From: Candidatus Sedimenticola sp. (ex Thyasira tokunagai)
GTDB lineage: Bacteria; Pseudomonadota; Gammaproteobacteria; Chromatiales; Chromatiaceae
Length of the DNA stretch: 64,000 nt
Assembly (NCBI GenBank): GCA_037318855.1
Contig: CP134874.1
Coordinates: 868,598 to 932,597 of the forward strand
Reading direction: 5' to 3'
The position numbers and the translations under genes are program-made. This document shows positions 7,229 to 15,863 of the stretch, piece after piece; the first letter of the stretch is position 1; each line of letters opens with the position of its first letter. Below the pieces are notes generated by a model, which made no database searches, was not told where the DNA came from, and was given only the letters and a program-made list of their open reading frames with translations.

Positions 7229-8652
7229 CACCCCACAAGCATCAGACTCTCAATGTTGGCGTCGTCGGTATCAATGAACGTACGCTCAAAATGCTCGAAC
7301 TCTATTTTTCACGTCAGTGCCGGGGACGCTATGCGTTGAGTGGCGACCATCAGGCACAGGTGATGGTCGCCGATCTCGATACTGTTGGAGGTAAGAAGAA
7401 GCTGGATCAGCAGATGGTCAGCCATCCCCACCGTCCGGTGGTTGCCTTTACCGTTAGGGATGTGGAAGTTGATGGTGTCCAGTTACTGCGCAAGCCGATT
7501 CAGTTGGATGCACTGGGAAAGGCTCTCGATTTCTTTCATACCGAGCTTGATCACGAGCCGGTAATTGATGAGTCTGCTTTCGAAATCCATAACACTATGG
7601 ATGAAGAGGGGGTAGTGACTGCTGAGAAAGAGGTTCAGCAAGAGCCCGAAATAGAGCAGGAGAAGCAGGCGGCGTTAGAGACAGAGCTGAGCCTGGAGCA
7701 ACTTGCAGAGATTGAGGCGGAGATAGGGGTGCCTCCTGGTGAGCCGTCTGAGACAGGCATGGATGAGGAGGAGGCCGCCTCCCGGGCTGAAACGCTAAGT
7801 GAATCCAAGGCAGCTGCTGTTTCAGGTGTTGAGCCGGTAGGGGAAATTGTGGTGGCCCTGGAGAAGGAGGGTGCCCGCAAGTTGGCTGAAGGTGCAAAAG
7901 GTACGCGTACCGCAACCCGAGTCTTTGAAGATAAACAGCGTGTGGCCCACGAGTGCTGTGGTAGCCGTGAAGATATAGATATGGCCGATCCGGAGGCGAG
8001 AAGTGGGCTGTTTTACCATCCGGATGAGTATCTGCAAGGCTCATTTGAGCAAGCAATGTACCTCGCCATGGATAAAGGCACGGCGGTAGAGCTGAAGATG
8101 AGAAGGGCAAAGAAGATGCTCTTTCTGCCTAAGGCAAACTGTGTGATTTCCGATATCAGTGATCGGTTGCTCCGGGCGCTCTGTGTGCAGCCGGTGAAGA
8201 GTGAAACAGACTTTGTTATCTCTCAGTCCGATAAGACCGAGGAGTGGCTGATTGCCAACACCAAAGGTGAGCAGTGTGCTATTGAGCCGTTGCACTGGAA
8301 GGTTACCATGTGGTCTTCCCGGGGACGGGTCCCCGATAACACCGACCTGGAGGGTATTGTCCATCTTTCAAACTGGCCGAATTTCACTCGTCTAATGGTG
8401 ATCCCACAGTTTATGCGTATGTCTGCATACTGGTCCCAGGGAGAGCACTCTCTACTTGAAACGGCTGAATCTCTTCAGATTGCACAGCGCCATGTTCTCT
8501 CTTTTTACAGTGCTTGCCGGGCAATGAAGCTCGCTTCGGTTGAAGCTGCGAAGGTGACGGGGGCGGCAACGCGAGTGGCGCTGGAGTCACGGCAGAATGC
8601 AAAACACCACTCTATGTTCGGCAAGATACTTGCGCACCTAAGGGGCGGCTGA
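7225..8652 (+). CDS. Receiver-like protein with acidic linker and C-terminal helical domain
   Basis: A 475-residue protein without a firm family assignment. The first about 115 residues resemble a response-regulator fold (LNVGVVGINERTLKML..., VVAFTVRDVEVDGVQLLRKPIQ with the KP loop), but the phospho-acceptor pocket is not convincing. A Glu-rich disordered linker (about 120-230) follows, then a C-terminal region (about 240-475) with YLQGSFEQAMYLAMDKG and a helix-turn-helix-like end. Translationally coupled to the TPR-like gene before it and 43 bases ahead of the GTPase gene, so probably an adaptor or effector of the GTPase. Confidence 0.75.
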   Translation: MTPHKHQTLNVGVVGINERTLKMLELYFSRQCRGRYALSGDHQAQVMVADLDTVGGKKKLDQQMVSHPHRPVVAFTVRDVEVDGVQLLRKPIQLDALGKALDFFHTELDHEPVIDESAFEIHNTMDEEGVVTAEKEVQQEPEIEQEKQAALETELSLEQLAEIEAEIGVPPGEPSETGMDEEEAASRAETLSESKAAAVSGVEPVGEIVVALEKEGARKLAEGAKGTRTATRVFEDKQRVAHECCGSREDIDMADPEARSGLFYHPDEYLQGSFEQAMYLAMDKGTAVELKMRRAKKMLFLPKANCVISDISDRLLRALCVQPVKSETDFVISQSDKTEEWLIANTKGEQCAIEPLHWKVTMWSSRGRVPDNTDLEGIVHLSNWPNFTRLMVIPQFMRMSAYWSQGEHSLLETAESLQIAQRHVLSFYSACRAMKLASVEAAKVTGAATRVALESRQNAKHHSMFGKILAHLRGG

Positions 8653-8695
8653 CAATCTATAAGAAGAAACAAAAATATAATAATATAAAGAGAGT

Positions 8696-9235
8696 ATGGC
8701 TAACTATAAAATAATATTTACCGGCCCTGTTGGGGCGGGAAAGACAACAGCGATCCAGACAATAAGTGATATCCCGGTAGTCTCAACAGATGAGCTGGCC
8801 AGTGATATGACACGTGACCGGAAGGCGAGCACGACCGTCGCTATGGACTACGGGATAATGGAGTTGAGTCTCGGTGAGCGGATCCACCTTTACGGCACTC
8901 CTGGACAGGAGCGTTTTGACTTTATGTGGAACATCCTTACTCAAGGGGGCTTGGGTCTGGTGTTGATGATAGATAATGCACGCAATGAGCCTTTTCGCGA
9001 TTTGCGTTTCTTTCTTAATGCGTTCAAAGAATTTATTGGACGAACAAGTGTTGTGATTGGTATTACCCGGGTAGATGTTAAAGACCAGCCTACGATACAG
9101 GACTACCGCCGGGAATTGGCGGAAAATCATGCTAGTCAACTGCCGCTGTTTGAGGTCGATGCCCGCCGACATGAGGATATTTCGATGTTGGTACAGACAC
9201 TTTTGTATTCACTGGACCCCGAATTGGTTGAATGA
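8696..9235 (+). CDS. Small Ras-like GTPase (roadblock-associated type)
   Basis: A 179-residue cytosolic P-loop GTPase. It has G1 GPVGAGKTT (residues 10-18), a switch-I threonine region (MTRDRKASTTVAMDYG), G3 GTPGQERF, and G4 TRVD in place of NKxD. The type resembles the MglA/Sar1-like bacterial GTPases found beside roadblock proteins. The following gene overlaps it by 4 bases and encodes a roadblock-like protein, the expected partner. Polarity or sensory switching is a reasonable inference, not a demonstrated role. Confidence 0.88.
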   Translation: MANYKIIFTGPVGAGKTTAIQTISDIPVVSTDELASDMTRDRKASTTVAMDYGIMELSLGERIHLYGTPGQERFDFMWNILTQGGLGLVLMIDNARNEPFRDLRFFLNAFKEFIGRTSVVIGITRVDVKDQPTIQDYRRELAENHASQLPLFEVDARRHEDISMLVQTLLYSLDPELVE

Positions 9236-9891
9236 CTATGGGAAATTACACACTCGAAGATGATTTATTTGTGCAGCCGACACCTGCAGGCGCCTTTTAT
9301 GCCGTATCAGGCCCCAAGCAGGAGCCGGCAAGAAGAGTACTTTTCCATCTCATGCGTGATGATGAGACGCCTGCATTGAACCTGGTAAATCTACAACACT
9401 GGTCCGGTATTGATGATGAGGAGGAGGTTCTTCAGCTCTTATATCGCATTCAGGAGTTGGGCTGGATATCTGGAGAGGAAACGCGGATCAAAGGCCCGGA
9501 AGGCTCGATTGAAGAGGTGTTGGCTCGGGTACTCCCGGATCTTGCTGATGAAGGTAAGGTGCTACTGGCGGATAACCTGGGATTCTACCTGTCAAGCCAC
9601 GGTTACCCTCATGAGGCGGCAGAGGAGTTGTCGGCTCTGAGCGCCGATCTTGGATCTCTTTATGATCGTCATGAGGGGCTATTGAAGAATAACCTGGGGC
9701 AGTCGTTGCAGTCCTGGGGGTTGATGGACGCAGCGGGCAATAGCCAACTTGGCTTCTGGCCGCTCTTTTTCGGGGGGCAACGCTTTGTACTGGCCCTTAA
9801 TGGACGCCCTCGTTTTAACCAGCCGGCCTTTAGAGATATGGTATGGGCGCTGGCCCGTCGCTATGTGACTGAAGATATGTTTAAAGAGTAG
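9232..9891 (+). CDS. Protein with divergent C-terminal roadblock/LC7-like domain
   Basis: A 219-residue cytosolic protein. The N-terminal about 85 residues are a small helical module (RRVLFHLMRDDETPALNLVNL) perhaps of winged-helix type. The C-terminal about 110 residues read as a divergent roadblock domain (VLLADNLGFYLSSHGYPHEAAEELSAL, then FVLALNGRPRFNQPAF). It overlaps the GTPase gene by 4 bases, which implies coupled translation and a stoichiometric partner or GAP-like role. Confidence 0.7.
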   Translation: MTMGNYTLEDDLFVQPTPAGAFYAVSGPKQEPARRVLFHLMRDDETPALNLVNLQHWSGIDDEEEVLQLLYRIQELGWISGEETRIKGPEGSIEEVLARVLPDLADEGKVLLADNLGFYLSSHGYPHEAAEELSALSADLGSLYDRHEGLLKNNLGQSLQSWGLMDAAGNSQLGFWPLFFGGQRFVLALNGRPRFNQPAFRDMVWALARRYVTEDMFKE

Positions 9892-9949
9892 GTCAATTCT
9901 GACTTTCTGAATTGTTACATTCAAGGTATCAAAATCTAGGAGCAAAACA

Positions 9950-10312
9950 ATGCGCGAAGATATGCTTTCTTCCATCCTTAGTGACCTCAACGGCAGCTCA
10001 GCCGATATTGAGGCCTCTGCTGTTATTTCAATTGATGGCCTAATGATGGCAGCGCTGCTGCCGGCCGGCATGGATGAGGACCGTGTAGGTGCCATGAGTG
10101 CTGCAATGCTATCTCTTGGTGATCGTACCGCCCAGGAACTGGCGCGTGGTGACCTGGAGCAGGTGTTGATCAAGGGCGGCAGCGGTTATGTGCTTATGAC
10201 CCACGCGGGCAACGAGGCGGTAGTCTCCGTACTGGCCAAATCAACCGCAAAACTTGGGCTGATCTTTCTCGACGTCAAGCGAGCCGCTGAAGCGATCTCC
10301 AAGGTTATCTGA
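9950..10312 (+). CDS. Roadblock/LC7 domain protein (MglB-like)
   Basis: A 120-residue single-domain roadblock/LC7 protein: SSADIEASAVISIDGLMMAA, a central helix (MSAAMLSLGDRTAQELARG) and GYVLMTHAGNEAVVSVLAK. Such proteins dimerise and act as GAPs or scaffolds for MglA-type GTPases. Good Shine-Dalgarno (TAGGAGC) 8 bases before the ATG. Partner of the GTPase at 8696. Confidence 0.9.
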   Translation: MREDMLSSILSDLNGSSADIEASAVISIDGLMMAALLPAGMDEDRVGAMSAAMLSLGDRTAQELARGDLEQVLIKGGSGYVLMTHAGNEAVVSVLAKSTAKLGLIFLDVKRAAEAISKVI

Positions 10313-10383
10313 CGCAGCGACAAATAACGACAGATCTCCACCCCGGAGAACCGGGGCGGGCTACCTATTCGGAGTGATCAGAT

Positions 10384-10857
10384 ATGCAAGATATGGTACC
10401 AGCCGATGTTGTCGGCGATTATCAGGAAACCACACTCTCATATTACGATGGGACCAGCCGCAAGGTGCTCTACACAGAGATAGAGACACCTTTTCCGGAT
10501 GGTCGCCTAATCGTTTCCAGGACGGATAAGGAAGGCATCATTACCCACGTCAACAACTCGTTTGTCGAGATGTCGGGCTTTAGTGAAGAGGAGTTGGTTG
10601 GAGCACCCCACTATATTCTCAAGCACCCATTTATGCCGCCCGCTGCCTTCAAAGGGCTGTGGGATACCATCGAGCAGGGAGATAAGTGGCACGGTTATGT
10701 CAAGAATCTGCGCAAAGACGGCGGTTTTTACTGGGTCCATGCCGTGGTGATCCCCAATGTCCGTAACGGTGAGATTGTGGGTTACACATCGGTCAGGCGT
10801 AAGCCGGCGCGTCGTAACGTTGAAGAGTGCATGCAGCTCTATCCGACACTGTTCTAG
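10384..10857 (+). CDS. PAS domain protein, Aer-like sensor module
   Basis: A 157-residue protein that is almost only one PAS domain: LIVSRTDKEGIITHVNNSFVEMSGF, the Aer-type HPFMPPAAF helix, then NLRKDGGFYWVHAVVIPNV and the VGYTSVRRKP end. Aer-class PAS domains usually bind FAD and sense redox state. There is no membrane or methyl-accepting segment, so it must signal through a partner, probably the roadblock/GTPase proteins encoded upstream. Confidence 0.85.
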   Translation: MQDMVPADVVGDYQETTLSYYDGTSRKVLYTEIETPFPDGRLIVSRTDKEGIITHVNNSFVEMSGFSEEELVGAPHYILKHPFMPPAAFKGLWDTIEQGDKWHGYVKNLRKDGGFYWVHAVVIPNVRNGEIVGYTSVRRKPARRNVEECMQLYPTLF

Positions 10858-10872
10858 AGGCTAGCAAATACC

Positions 10873-11628
10873 ATGTCCTATTTTTTTACTGTAAGCCCGG
10901 ACTTCACTCCGGATCATATCTCTGGCTGGTACATCTTCAACACCTGGCTGCAAAAAGCCATTGGTGAGGGAATCCACCTGGAACTGTTCAACGATTTTGA
11001 CGCCCAACGCAAGGTGATCGTAGAAGATGGAGTGGATCTTATCTATGCCAATCCCTTTGACGCATCCGATCTTGTGAGGAACAAAGGATTCCTACCTATC
11101 GCCAAAGCGGCGGAGAAGGGTGATGAAGCGATTGTAGTGGTACGTGATGACAATCCCGCACAAGAGGTCGAAGAGCTTCAGTCCGGTATCTGTCTGGCAT
11201 CCACTGATGATCCCGATGTCCACTTGATGGGCGCAATCATGCTTGAACCGGCGGAGCTGAGTGCTGCCAATACCACCCGTCATGTCTGCAGCAGTTATCC
11301 CATTGTTGCCAAGGAGTTGATACGTGGTGAGGCGGATGTAGGCTTCTTTCTCGCTGAGGCCTTTGACGGACTCTCAGGTCTTACCCGCAAACAGCTGCGG
11401 CCGTTGGTTAGGAGTCAGATCGGTGTCATTCATCATGCACTGATGGTCGGCCCCAAACTGGCCCACCGCCGTGAGGATATTCGTCAGACCCTCCTGGGCA
11501 TGGCTCAGGCGGAGAAGGGGCCGGGTGTCCTGGAAAGCCTCGGTTTCAGCGGCTGGCAGAGCGTTGAGGATGAGGATACCGAGTTCATGATCGACCTGAT
11601 GGAGACACTCACCTGGCAGCCGGAGTGA
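10873..11628 (+). CDS. PhnD-like binding protein without signal peptide
   Basis: A 251-residue protein of the PhnD/phosphonate type-2 periplasmic-binding fold (MSYFFTVSPDFTPDHISGWYIF, DGVDLIYANPFDASDLV, ELIRGEADVGFFLAEAFDG). It starts directly in the mature domain, so it should be cytosolic. No transporter genes are next to it. Lying 15 bases behind the PAS gene, it is best read as an intracellular ligand sensor for the same operon rather than a transporter subunit; ligand unknown. Confidence 0.8.
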   Translation: MSYFFTVSPDFTPDHISGWYIFNTWLQKAIGEGIHLELFNDFDAQRKVIVEDGVDLIYANPFDASDLVRNKGFLPIAKAAEKGDEAIVVVRDDNPAQEVEELQSGICLASTDDPDVHLMGAIMLEPAELSAANTTRHVCSSYPIVAKELIRGEADVGFFLAEAFDGLSGLTRKQLRPLVRSQIGVIHHALMVGPKLAHRREDIRQTLLGMAQAEKGPGVLESLGFSGWQSVEDEDTEFMIDLMETLTWQPE

Positions 11629-11843
11629 TAGGGTGGGGACTTTTCCCTCTCCTTATTAACTCAAGTTTCGGAGTTCAAACGACACAAACGGCTTAGACGT
11701 ACTGTTCTGCCTTTCTAGGAAGAGCGCTGTAAAAGCTCCAGTTCCTTCTCCCTACGAGGGAGAAGGTTAGGATGAGGGTGTATTAAATCAATAAGTTACC
11801 CATTGATCCCCCTCACCCTAGCCCTCTCTCCATTATGGAAATG
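11629..11843. repeat. Intergenic repeats upstream of the IS element
   Basis: No gene seen. It contains CTTCTCCCTACGAGGGAGAAG (inverted repeat) with flanking GGTTAGGATGAGGG...CCCTCACCCTAGCCC, a common REP-like palindrome, and AACTCAAGTTTCGGAGTTC at 11659-11677, which recurs near 20879. Confidence 0.6.
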
Positions 11844-13267
11844 CCTACATGGATAATGGTATGGACCCACTCCACTTCATAGCCGGCCTCAATAGGGCCA
11901 AGATGGAATTGTTATCAACCATCTAATAGCGGAGTGGATCCAGTGATGAAGATTACAACAATCGGCCTTGATATCGCAAAATCAGTATTTCACCTGTATG
12001 TAGTGAACTCAGTGGGGCGATACATCAAGAAGAAGCAACTCAAGCGAAAACAGGTCTTGGCGTATATGGCAAACATGGAGCCGTGTTTGATTGCAATGGA
12101 GGCGTGTGGAGGTGCCAACTACTGGGCAAGAGAATTTGCCGCTCAGGGGCATCAGGTTAAGCTAATCGCGCCTCAATATGTCAAACCCTACGTCAAAGGT
12201 AACAAGAACGACTACAATGATGCCGAAGGGATCGCTGAGGCGGCACAACGGCCCAATATGCGTTTTGTGCCGATTAAGTCCGTCGAACAGCAAGATATCC
12301 AGAGTATTCACCGTCAACGGGAGCGCATCAAAAGAACGTACCGCCTTGGTGAATCAGGTGCGTGGATTATTGGCTGAATATGGGGTGGTCATCAATAAAG
12401 GGGTTGCCGCCGTGCGCAGGGGTCTCCCTGAGATTCTGGAAGATGCAGAGAATGGTTTGACGCCCCTTGCGCGTGAGTTATTCGCAGAGCTTCAGGAAGA
12501 ATCACAGACCATCGACAAACGGCTTGAGCAGTGTGAGAAGCGAATCAAAAGTCTCAATCAAGAAAATGAGGTGTGCCAACGACTCGATGAGATATTAGGG
12601 ATCGGCCCCATCACCGCCAGCGCGACTTATGCTGCAGCCGGTGACGGCAAAGATTTTGTGAGTGGCCGTCATTTTTCAGCCTGGTTAGGCTTGGTGCCTG
12701 GTCAACACTCGACGGGTGGCAAGACGGTCCTTCTGGGGATCAGTAAACGGGGTAACGCCTATCTCAGAACACTGTTTATTCACGGTGCCCAGGCTGTTCT
12801 GCGTCACTCTGCGAATAAGACAGATCACTTTAGCCGGTGGGCTCAAGCCCTATTGGAGCGTCGAGGGCACAATAGGGCATGCGTTGCGGTTGCCAATAAG
12901 ATGGCCCGAATCGCATGGGTCATCATGGCGAAAGGTGAGACCTATCGTACAGTCGTATGAACACAGTGATGAATTTGACGGAAGCTGATTGCTTGCGTTG
13001 ATTGAAAAAGAGGTAACCCCTTTCCTACAGTTGCAAAAGACAGATTGATCGGATGGTGAGATAGGTCAGACCGGCTCATTCAAAACCTTTTACCTGCATC
13101 GGCTCTTACAGAAGCCGGAAGGATGATGAGGAGGATGAGCGCAGATAACCATCGGGGCCAGGAAGCGAAAAAAGCTTCCATCAAATAGGCCGGATATATG
13201 AGAGCAATGATTTCCTCTCGCACATCGGTAAAATGTCTTGCAAACGGAGTGGGTCCATATATGTAGG
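11844..13267 (+). mobile_element. IS110-family (IS1111-like) insertion sequence
   Basis: A transposase gene bounded by a perfect 14-bp subterminal inverted repeat (TATGGACCCACTCC 11860-11873; GGAGTGGGTCCATA 13246-13259) and outer CCTACAT/ATGTAGG (11844-11850; 13261-13267). Subterminal repeats and a long noncoding stretch after the transposase (12961-13240) are IS1111-group traits. The transposase is frameshifted, so the copy is probably inactive. Exact outer ends are inferred. Confidence 0.75.
11946..12960 (+). pseudogene. IS110-family DEDD transposase, frameshifted
   Basis: The N-terminal DEDD/RuvC-like half (TTIGLDIAKSVFHLYVV..., IAMEACGGANYWAREF, YNDAEGIAEAAQRPNMRFVP) runs to about 12333. 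An AAAA run at 12330-12333 carries one extra A relative to the expected ERIKERTALVNQVRGLL, shifting the frame. The C-terminal half (LGIGPITASATYAAAGDGKDF, AWLGLVPGQHSTGGK, the Transposase_20 domain) continues in the next frame to TGA 12958-12960. Joined length is about 337 residues, normal for the family. An A-run sequencing error is the only alternative to inactivation. Confidence 0.88.
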
Positions 13268-13664
13268 TGGTTGGGGGCTCTGGATTGGTTTGCCGGTGAC
13301 CTTGTTAATCTAAAAACATCATAAATATCAATATGATATATGGTATTTCTGTCCGGTTTTGACCTGTGAAGAGTACTTTTTGTCCCCCTTTGCTTAGGGA
13401 TAGGTTTTACAATATTCACTGAAGCGTCAGAAAAACGACTGGCGTTTGATAAGCATAATTCCCTCCCTTGACCCCGGCACTACCCAGAATGTGTAGTCAT
13501 AAACCAGAGTAGATCGACATTAGTTGATACGTTAATCTATGCCACTTTCTTTTATTGTCTCCCTAAGTAGTGGTGCCAGGATGTTCATTCCCGGAGACGT
13601 TGCTGTTCAAATGTTAGATTAGACAAAAAGGCGCCCGGTTTCTGGTGTCGTTTGGGAGAATAGT
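13268..13664. other. Noncoding gap between the IS element and the YedE gene
   Basis: About 400 AT-rich bases. I see no convincing gene, RNA or repeat, only the ribosome site of the YedE gene at its end. Confidence 0.5.
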
Positions 13665-14927
13665 ATGGGTTTTGAGAGCTTCTTCGAAGCGCAGTCTGCA
13701 CTCTTGTGGGCAACCTTTACCATCGCGTTGATCATGGGCGCAGTAGTCAACAAGACCAACTTCTGCACCATGGGTGCGGTTTCCGACATGGTCAATATGA
13801 GCGATATGGGGCGTATGCGCTCCTGGTTCCTGGCCATAGCGGTGGCGTTGGTCGGTGTGACCGTTTTTGAAGCAATCGGCCTGGCCAATCCCGGCGGCTC
13901 TTTTCCTCCCTACCGGGTGGGACAGCTGATGTGGGCTGATAATATTCTTGGCGGCCTGTTGTTTGGCATCGGTATGACCCTGGCTTCCGGTTGCGGCAAC
14001 AAGATGTTGATCCGTATCGGTGGTGGGAACCTAAAGTCGATCGTCGTTGTATTGGTGGTTTCCGTTATCGCTTATTTTATGACCAACCCTTTTCCCGGTA
14101 CCGATCAGACGCTGATGTCGGTTCTCTTCTCTGACTGGATCGGCCCACTGGCGATCAATGTTGGCGACAGCCAAGATCTTGGAACCCTGATTACCGGTGA
14201 GAGTGGTGCTACCGCCCGCCTGGTGATCGGAATAGTTCTGGGGCTGGGATTGCTCTTTTATATCTTCAAATCCAGTGAATTTCGCAGCAGCTTTGATGGG
14301 ATTCTTGGCGGTCTTGTCGTCGGCTTGGCTGTTCTCGCCGCCTGGTACGTCAGCAGCAACATCGTGGTCGATGCAGAGGGCGACCTCTACTCCCTTAGCA
14401 GCTATGTTCAGGAGTGGGAGTTTGTCGCCGAGTCAGAAGAGGGAAAACCGGCGGCCAGTCGTCCTCTGAGCCCACAATCTTTCACCTTTATCAATCCCAC
14501 TGGTCAGACCCTGGGTTATGCCGCATCGGGCTTTAACTCCGCTTACCTGACCTTTGGTGTGATGGCGCTGTTTGGTGTGATCTGTGGCTCTCTGTTGTGG
14601 ACGCTGATTAGCCGCAGTTTCCGTGTTGAGTGGTTTGTCGACCTCAAGGACTTTATCAATCATATGATTGGTGCGGTGTTGATGGGCTTCGGCGGAGTCT
14701 TGGCTATGGGTTGTACCATAGGGCAGGGTGTTACCGGCGTCTCCACCCTCGCGCTGGGCTCTTTCCTCGCCTTTGGCTCTATCGTTTTCGGCAGCGCCAT
14801 GACGATGAAAATTCAGTACTACAAGCTGGTCTACGAAGAGGAAGCCACCTTTGTCAAAGCGCTGATCACCGGTCTGGTGGATATGAAGCTGCTGCCTGAA
14901 TCATTCAGGAAACTCGAGGCTATCTAG
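13665..14927 (+). CDS. YeeE/YedE-family sulfur-compound transporter
   Basis: A 420-residue polytopic membrane protein of the YeeE/YedE (TsuA/PmpA) family, which takes up thiosulfate or other sulfur species. Conserved cysteines of the permeation path appear in NKTNFCTMGAVSDM, LASGCGNKMLIRIGGGNLKS and MGCTIGQGVTG. About ten hydrophobic helices alternate with one periplasmic insert (about residues 235-280). GGGAG precedes the ATG at 13665. No TusA gene follows, so it is monocistronic and then a tRNA. Fits a sulfur-using bacterium. Confidence 0.9.
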   Translation: MGFESFFEAQSALLWATFTIALIMGAVVNKTNFCTMGAVSDMVNMSDMGRMRSWFLAIAVALVGVTVFEAIGLANPGGSFPPYRVGQLMWADNILGGLLFGIGMTLASGCGNKMLIRIGGGNLKSIVVVLVVSVIAYFMTNPFPGTDQTLMSVLFSDWIGPLAINVGDSQDLGTLITGESGATARLVIGIVLGLGLLFYIFKSSEFRSSFDGILGGLVVGLAVLAAWYVSSNIVVDAEGDLYSLSSYVQEWEFVAESEEGKPAASRPLSPQSFTFINPTGQTLGYAASGFNSAYLTFGVMALFGVICGSLLWTLISRSFRVEWFVDLKDFINHMIGAVLMGFGGVLAMGCTIGQGVTGVSTLALGSFLAFGSIVFGSAMTMKIQYYKLVYEEEATFVKALITGLVDMKLLPESFRKLEAI

Positions 14928-15045
14928 TCCCTGGTGATATTGGCCCAATCCTTTGCCCTTCTGATATGGTGAGGTGGATGAAGGGGCTGTTTTTACCGTA
15001 GGCGTTACGGTAAGAATGAAGGGCGGTTAAATGGCTAATCAGCCG

Positions 15046-15073
15046 TTGACTGTCCGGGGATGTGATGTATAAT
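15046..15073 (+). promoter_or_regulatory. Sigma-70 promoter of tRNA-Lys
   Basis: TTGACT (15046-15051), a 16-base spacer and a perfect TATAAT (15068-15073), followed by a GC-rich discriminator (GCCGCGC) typical of stringently controlled stable-RNA promoters. It sits 13 bases before the tRNA 5' end. Confidence 0.85.
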
Positions 15074-15086
15074 GCCGCGCTCTATC

Positions 15087-15162
15087 GGGCCGTTAGCTCA
15101 GTTGGTAGAGCAGTGGATTTTTAATCCATTGGTCGGGCGTTCGAGTCGCCCACGGCCCACCA
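15087..15162 (+). tRNA. tRNA-Lys (anticodon UUU)
   Basis: A 76-base cloverleaf. Acceptor GGGCCGT/ACGGCCC, D stem GCTC/GAGC, anticodon stem GTGGA/TCCAT with loop TTTTTAA (anticodon TTT), T stem GGGCG/CGCCC with loop TTCGAGT, and an encoded CCA. Its 3' half is repeated in decayed form at 25953. Confidence 0.97.
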
Positions 15163-15171
15163 TATACAAAA

Positions 15172-15197
15172 GGGGTTAGCAGGTAAGTATCTGCTAA
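15172..15197 (+). terminator. tRNA-Lys terminator, split by element copy B
   Basis: GGGGTTAGCAG, an 8-base loop and CTGCTAA form most of a hairpin. The final CCC and T-tract (CCCTTTTTCTTTTT, 15485-15498) lie on the far side of the 287-bp insert. Removing 15198-15484 rebuilds a 10-bp stem plus T-run, just like the related intact terminator at 26013-26049. Confidence 0.8.
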
Positions 15198-15484
15198 CGC
15201 TGACCGCCAAGGAAGGCTGAAAGCCGAGGCGGTTAGTTCCCGGTAGTCGCGAGGCGATACTGGATGCCCGGCGTGCGCATAGCGCCAGAGGGTATCCAAA
15301 GATCGCATACGAACGCGACGTCAAGTCATCTCGGGAGCCAGCGACGAAGCAGTAACGAGCTTGCGATGTTATTGCGTAGTGCTGGAGACCGGGACGGCCG
15401 GGACAATAATAGGCTGTCGAAGATTGAGTGCAAAAGGGGGACTTGGATGTCCCGTTTTGCATCACGAAATCGAAGACTCGCTTA
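15198..15484 (+). mobile_element. Structured-RNA element, copy B (287 bp)
   Basis: It starts CGCTGACCGCC and ends GACTCGCTTA; nearly identical to copies C and D. The 5' hairpin is CTGACCGCC/GGCGGTTAG around GGCTGAAAGCC. The 3' hairpin is TGCAAAA...TTTTGCA around GGACTTGGATGTCC. No coding capacity is evident. It is inserted into the terminator of tRNA-Lys. Confidence 0.88.
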
Positions 15485-15863
15485 CCCTTTTTCTTTTTGG
15501 CGCACTCACAGGCAACAAACCGCCAAAAAAGCGCACTGTTTCCTGCTGTTTTCCTCCGCCTTTCTATCTCCTCTTGATCATCCTTTATTGCCATTTTCTG
15601 GAGTGTAGTGGCTGCGTTCACCACCCTCGCTCTCTTTCCTTGGTCAAAGCAAGTTCCTACCCCTCCTTATCCCTAATCAAACCGTGAATTGCAGGATTTG
15701 ACCTACGTGTTTCCCCACGACATGCAGGCACCCCTGCGGCCGGCCGTCGTGGAGGGCGGGGCAGAGACGCAGCAAGGCAGCTTGCCCCGGGTATACTTGA
15801 ATCTCATCGGTAATTCCCCAGTGTTGGGTCTATATTCATAGTATCTCCCCACAGCATAGGGAT
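15485..15863. other. Noncoding gap before the heme-site kinase gene
   Basis: After the displaced terminator tail (15485-15498) no gene, RNA or repeat is convincing. Apparent frames here are extensions out of the inserted element. Confidence 0.5.

Noticed and set aside
12325..12340. Programmed ribosomal frameshift in the IS transposase
   Set aside because: The site has one extra A in an A-run, needing a +1 shift. IS110-family transposases are single-frame proteins, so mutation or sequencing error is more likely.
13090..13419. 109-codon minus-strand frame at the IS right end
   Set aside because: It crosses the IS boundary and has no recognisable features; the region is better explained as noncoding IS end plus gap.
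14994..15013. Hairpin TTACCGTA-ggcgt-TACGGTAA after the YedE gene as a terminator
   Set aside because: Only 8 bp and the T-run lies on its 5' side rather than after it; too weak to call.
15093..15624. Hypothetical proteins read through the 287-bp element (also 38324-38611, 41018-41310)
   Set aside because: The same peptides recur wherever the element lies, and the diverged copy does not keep them, while RNA pairing is kept. The element is selected for structure, not for these frames.
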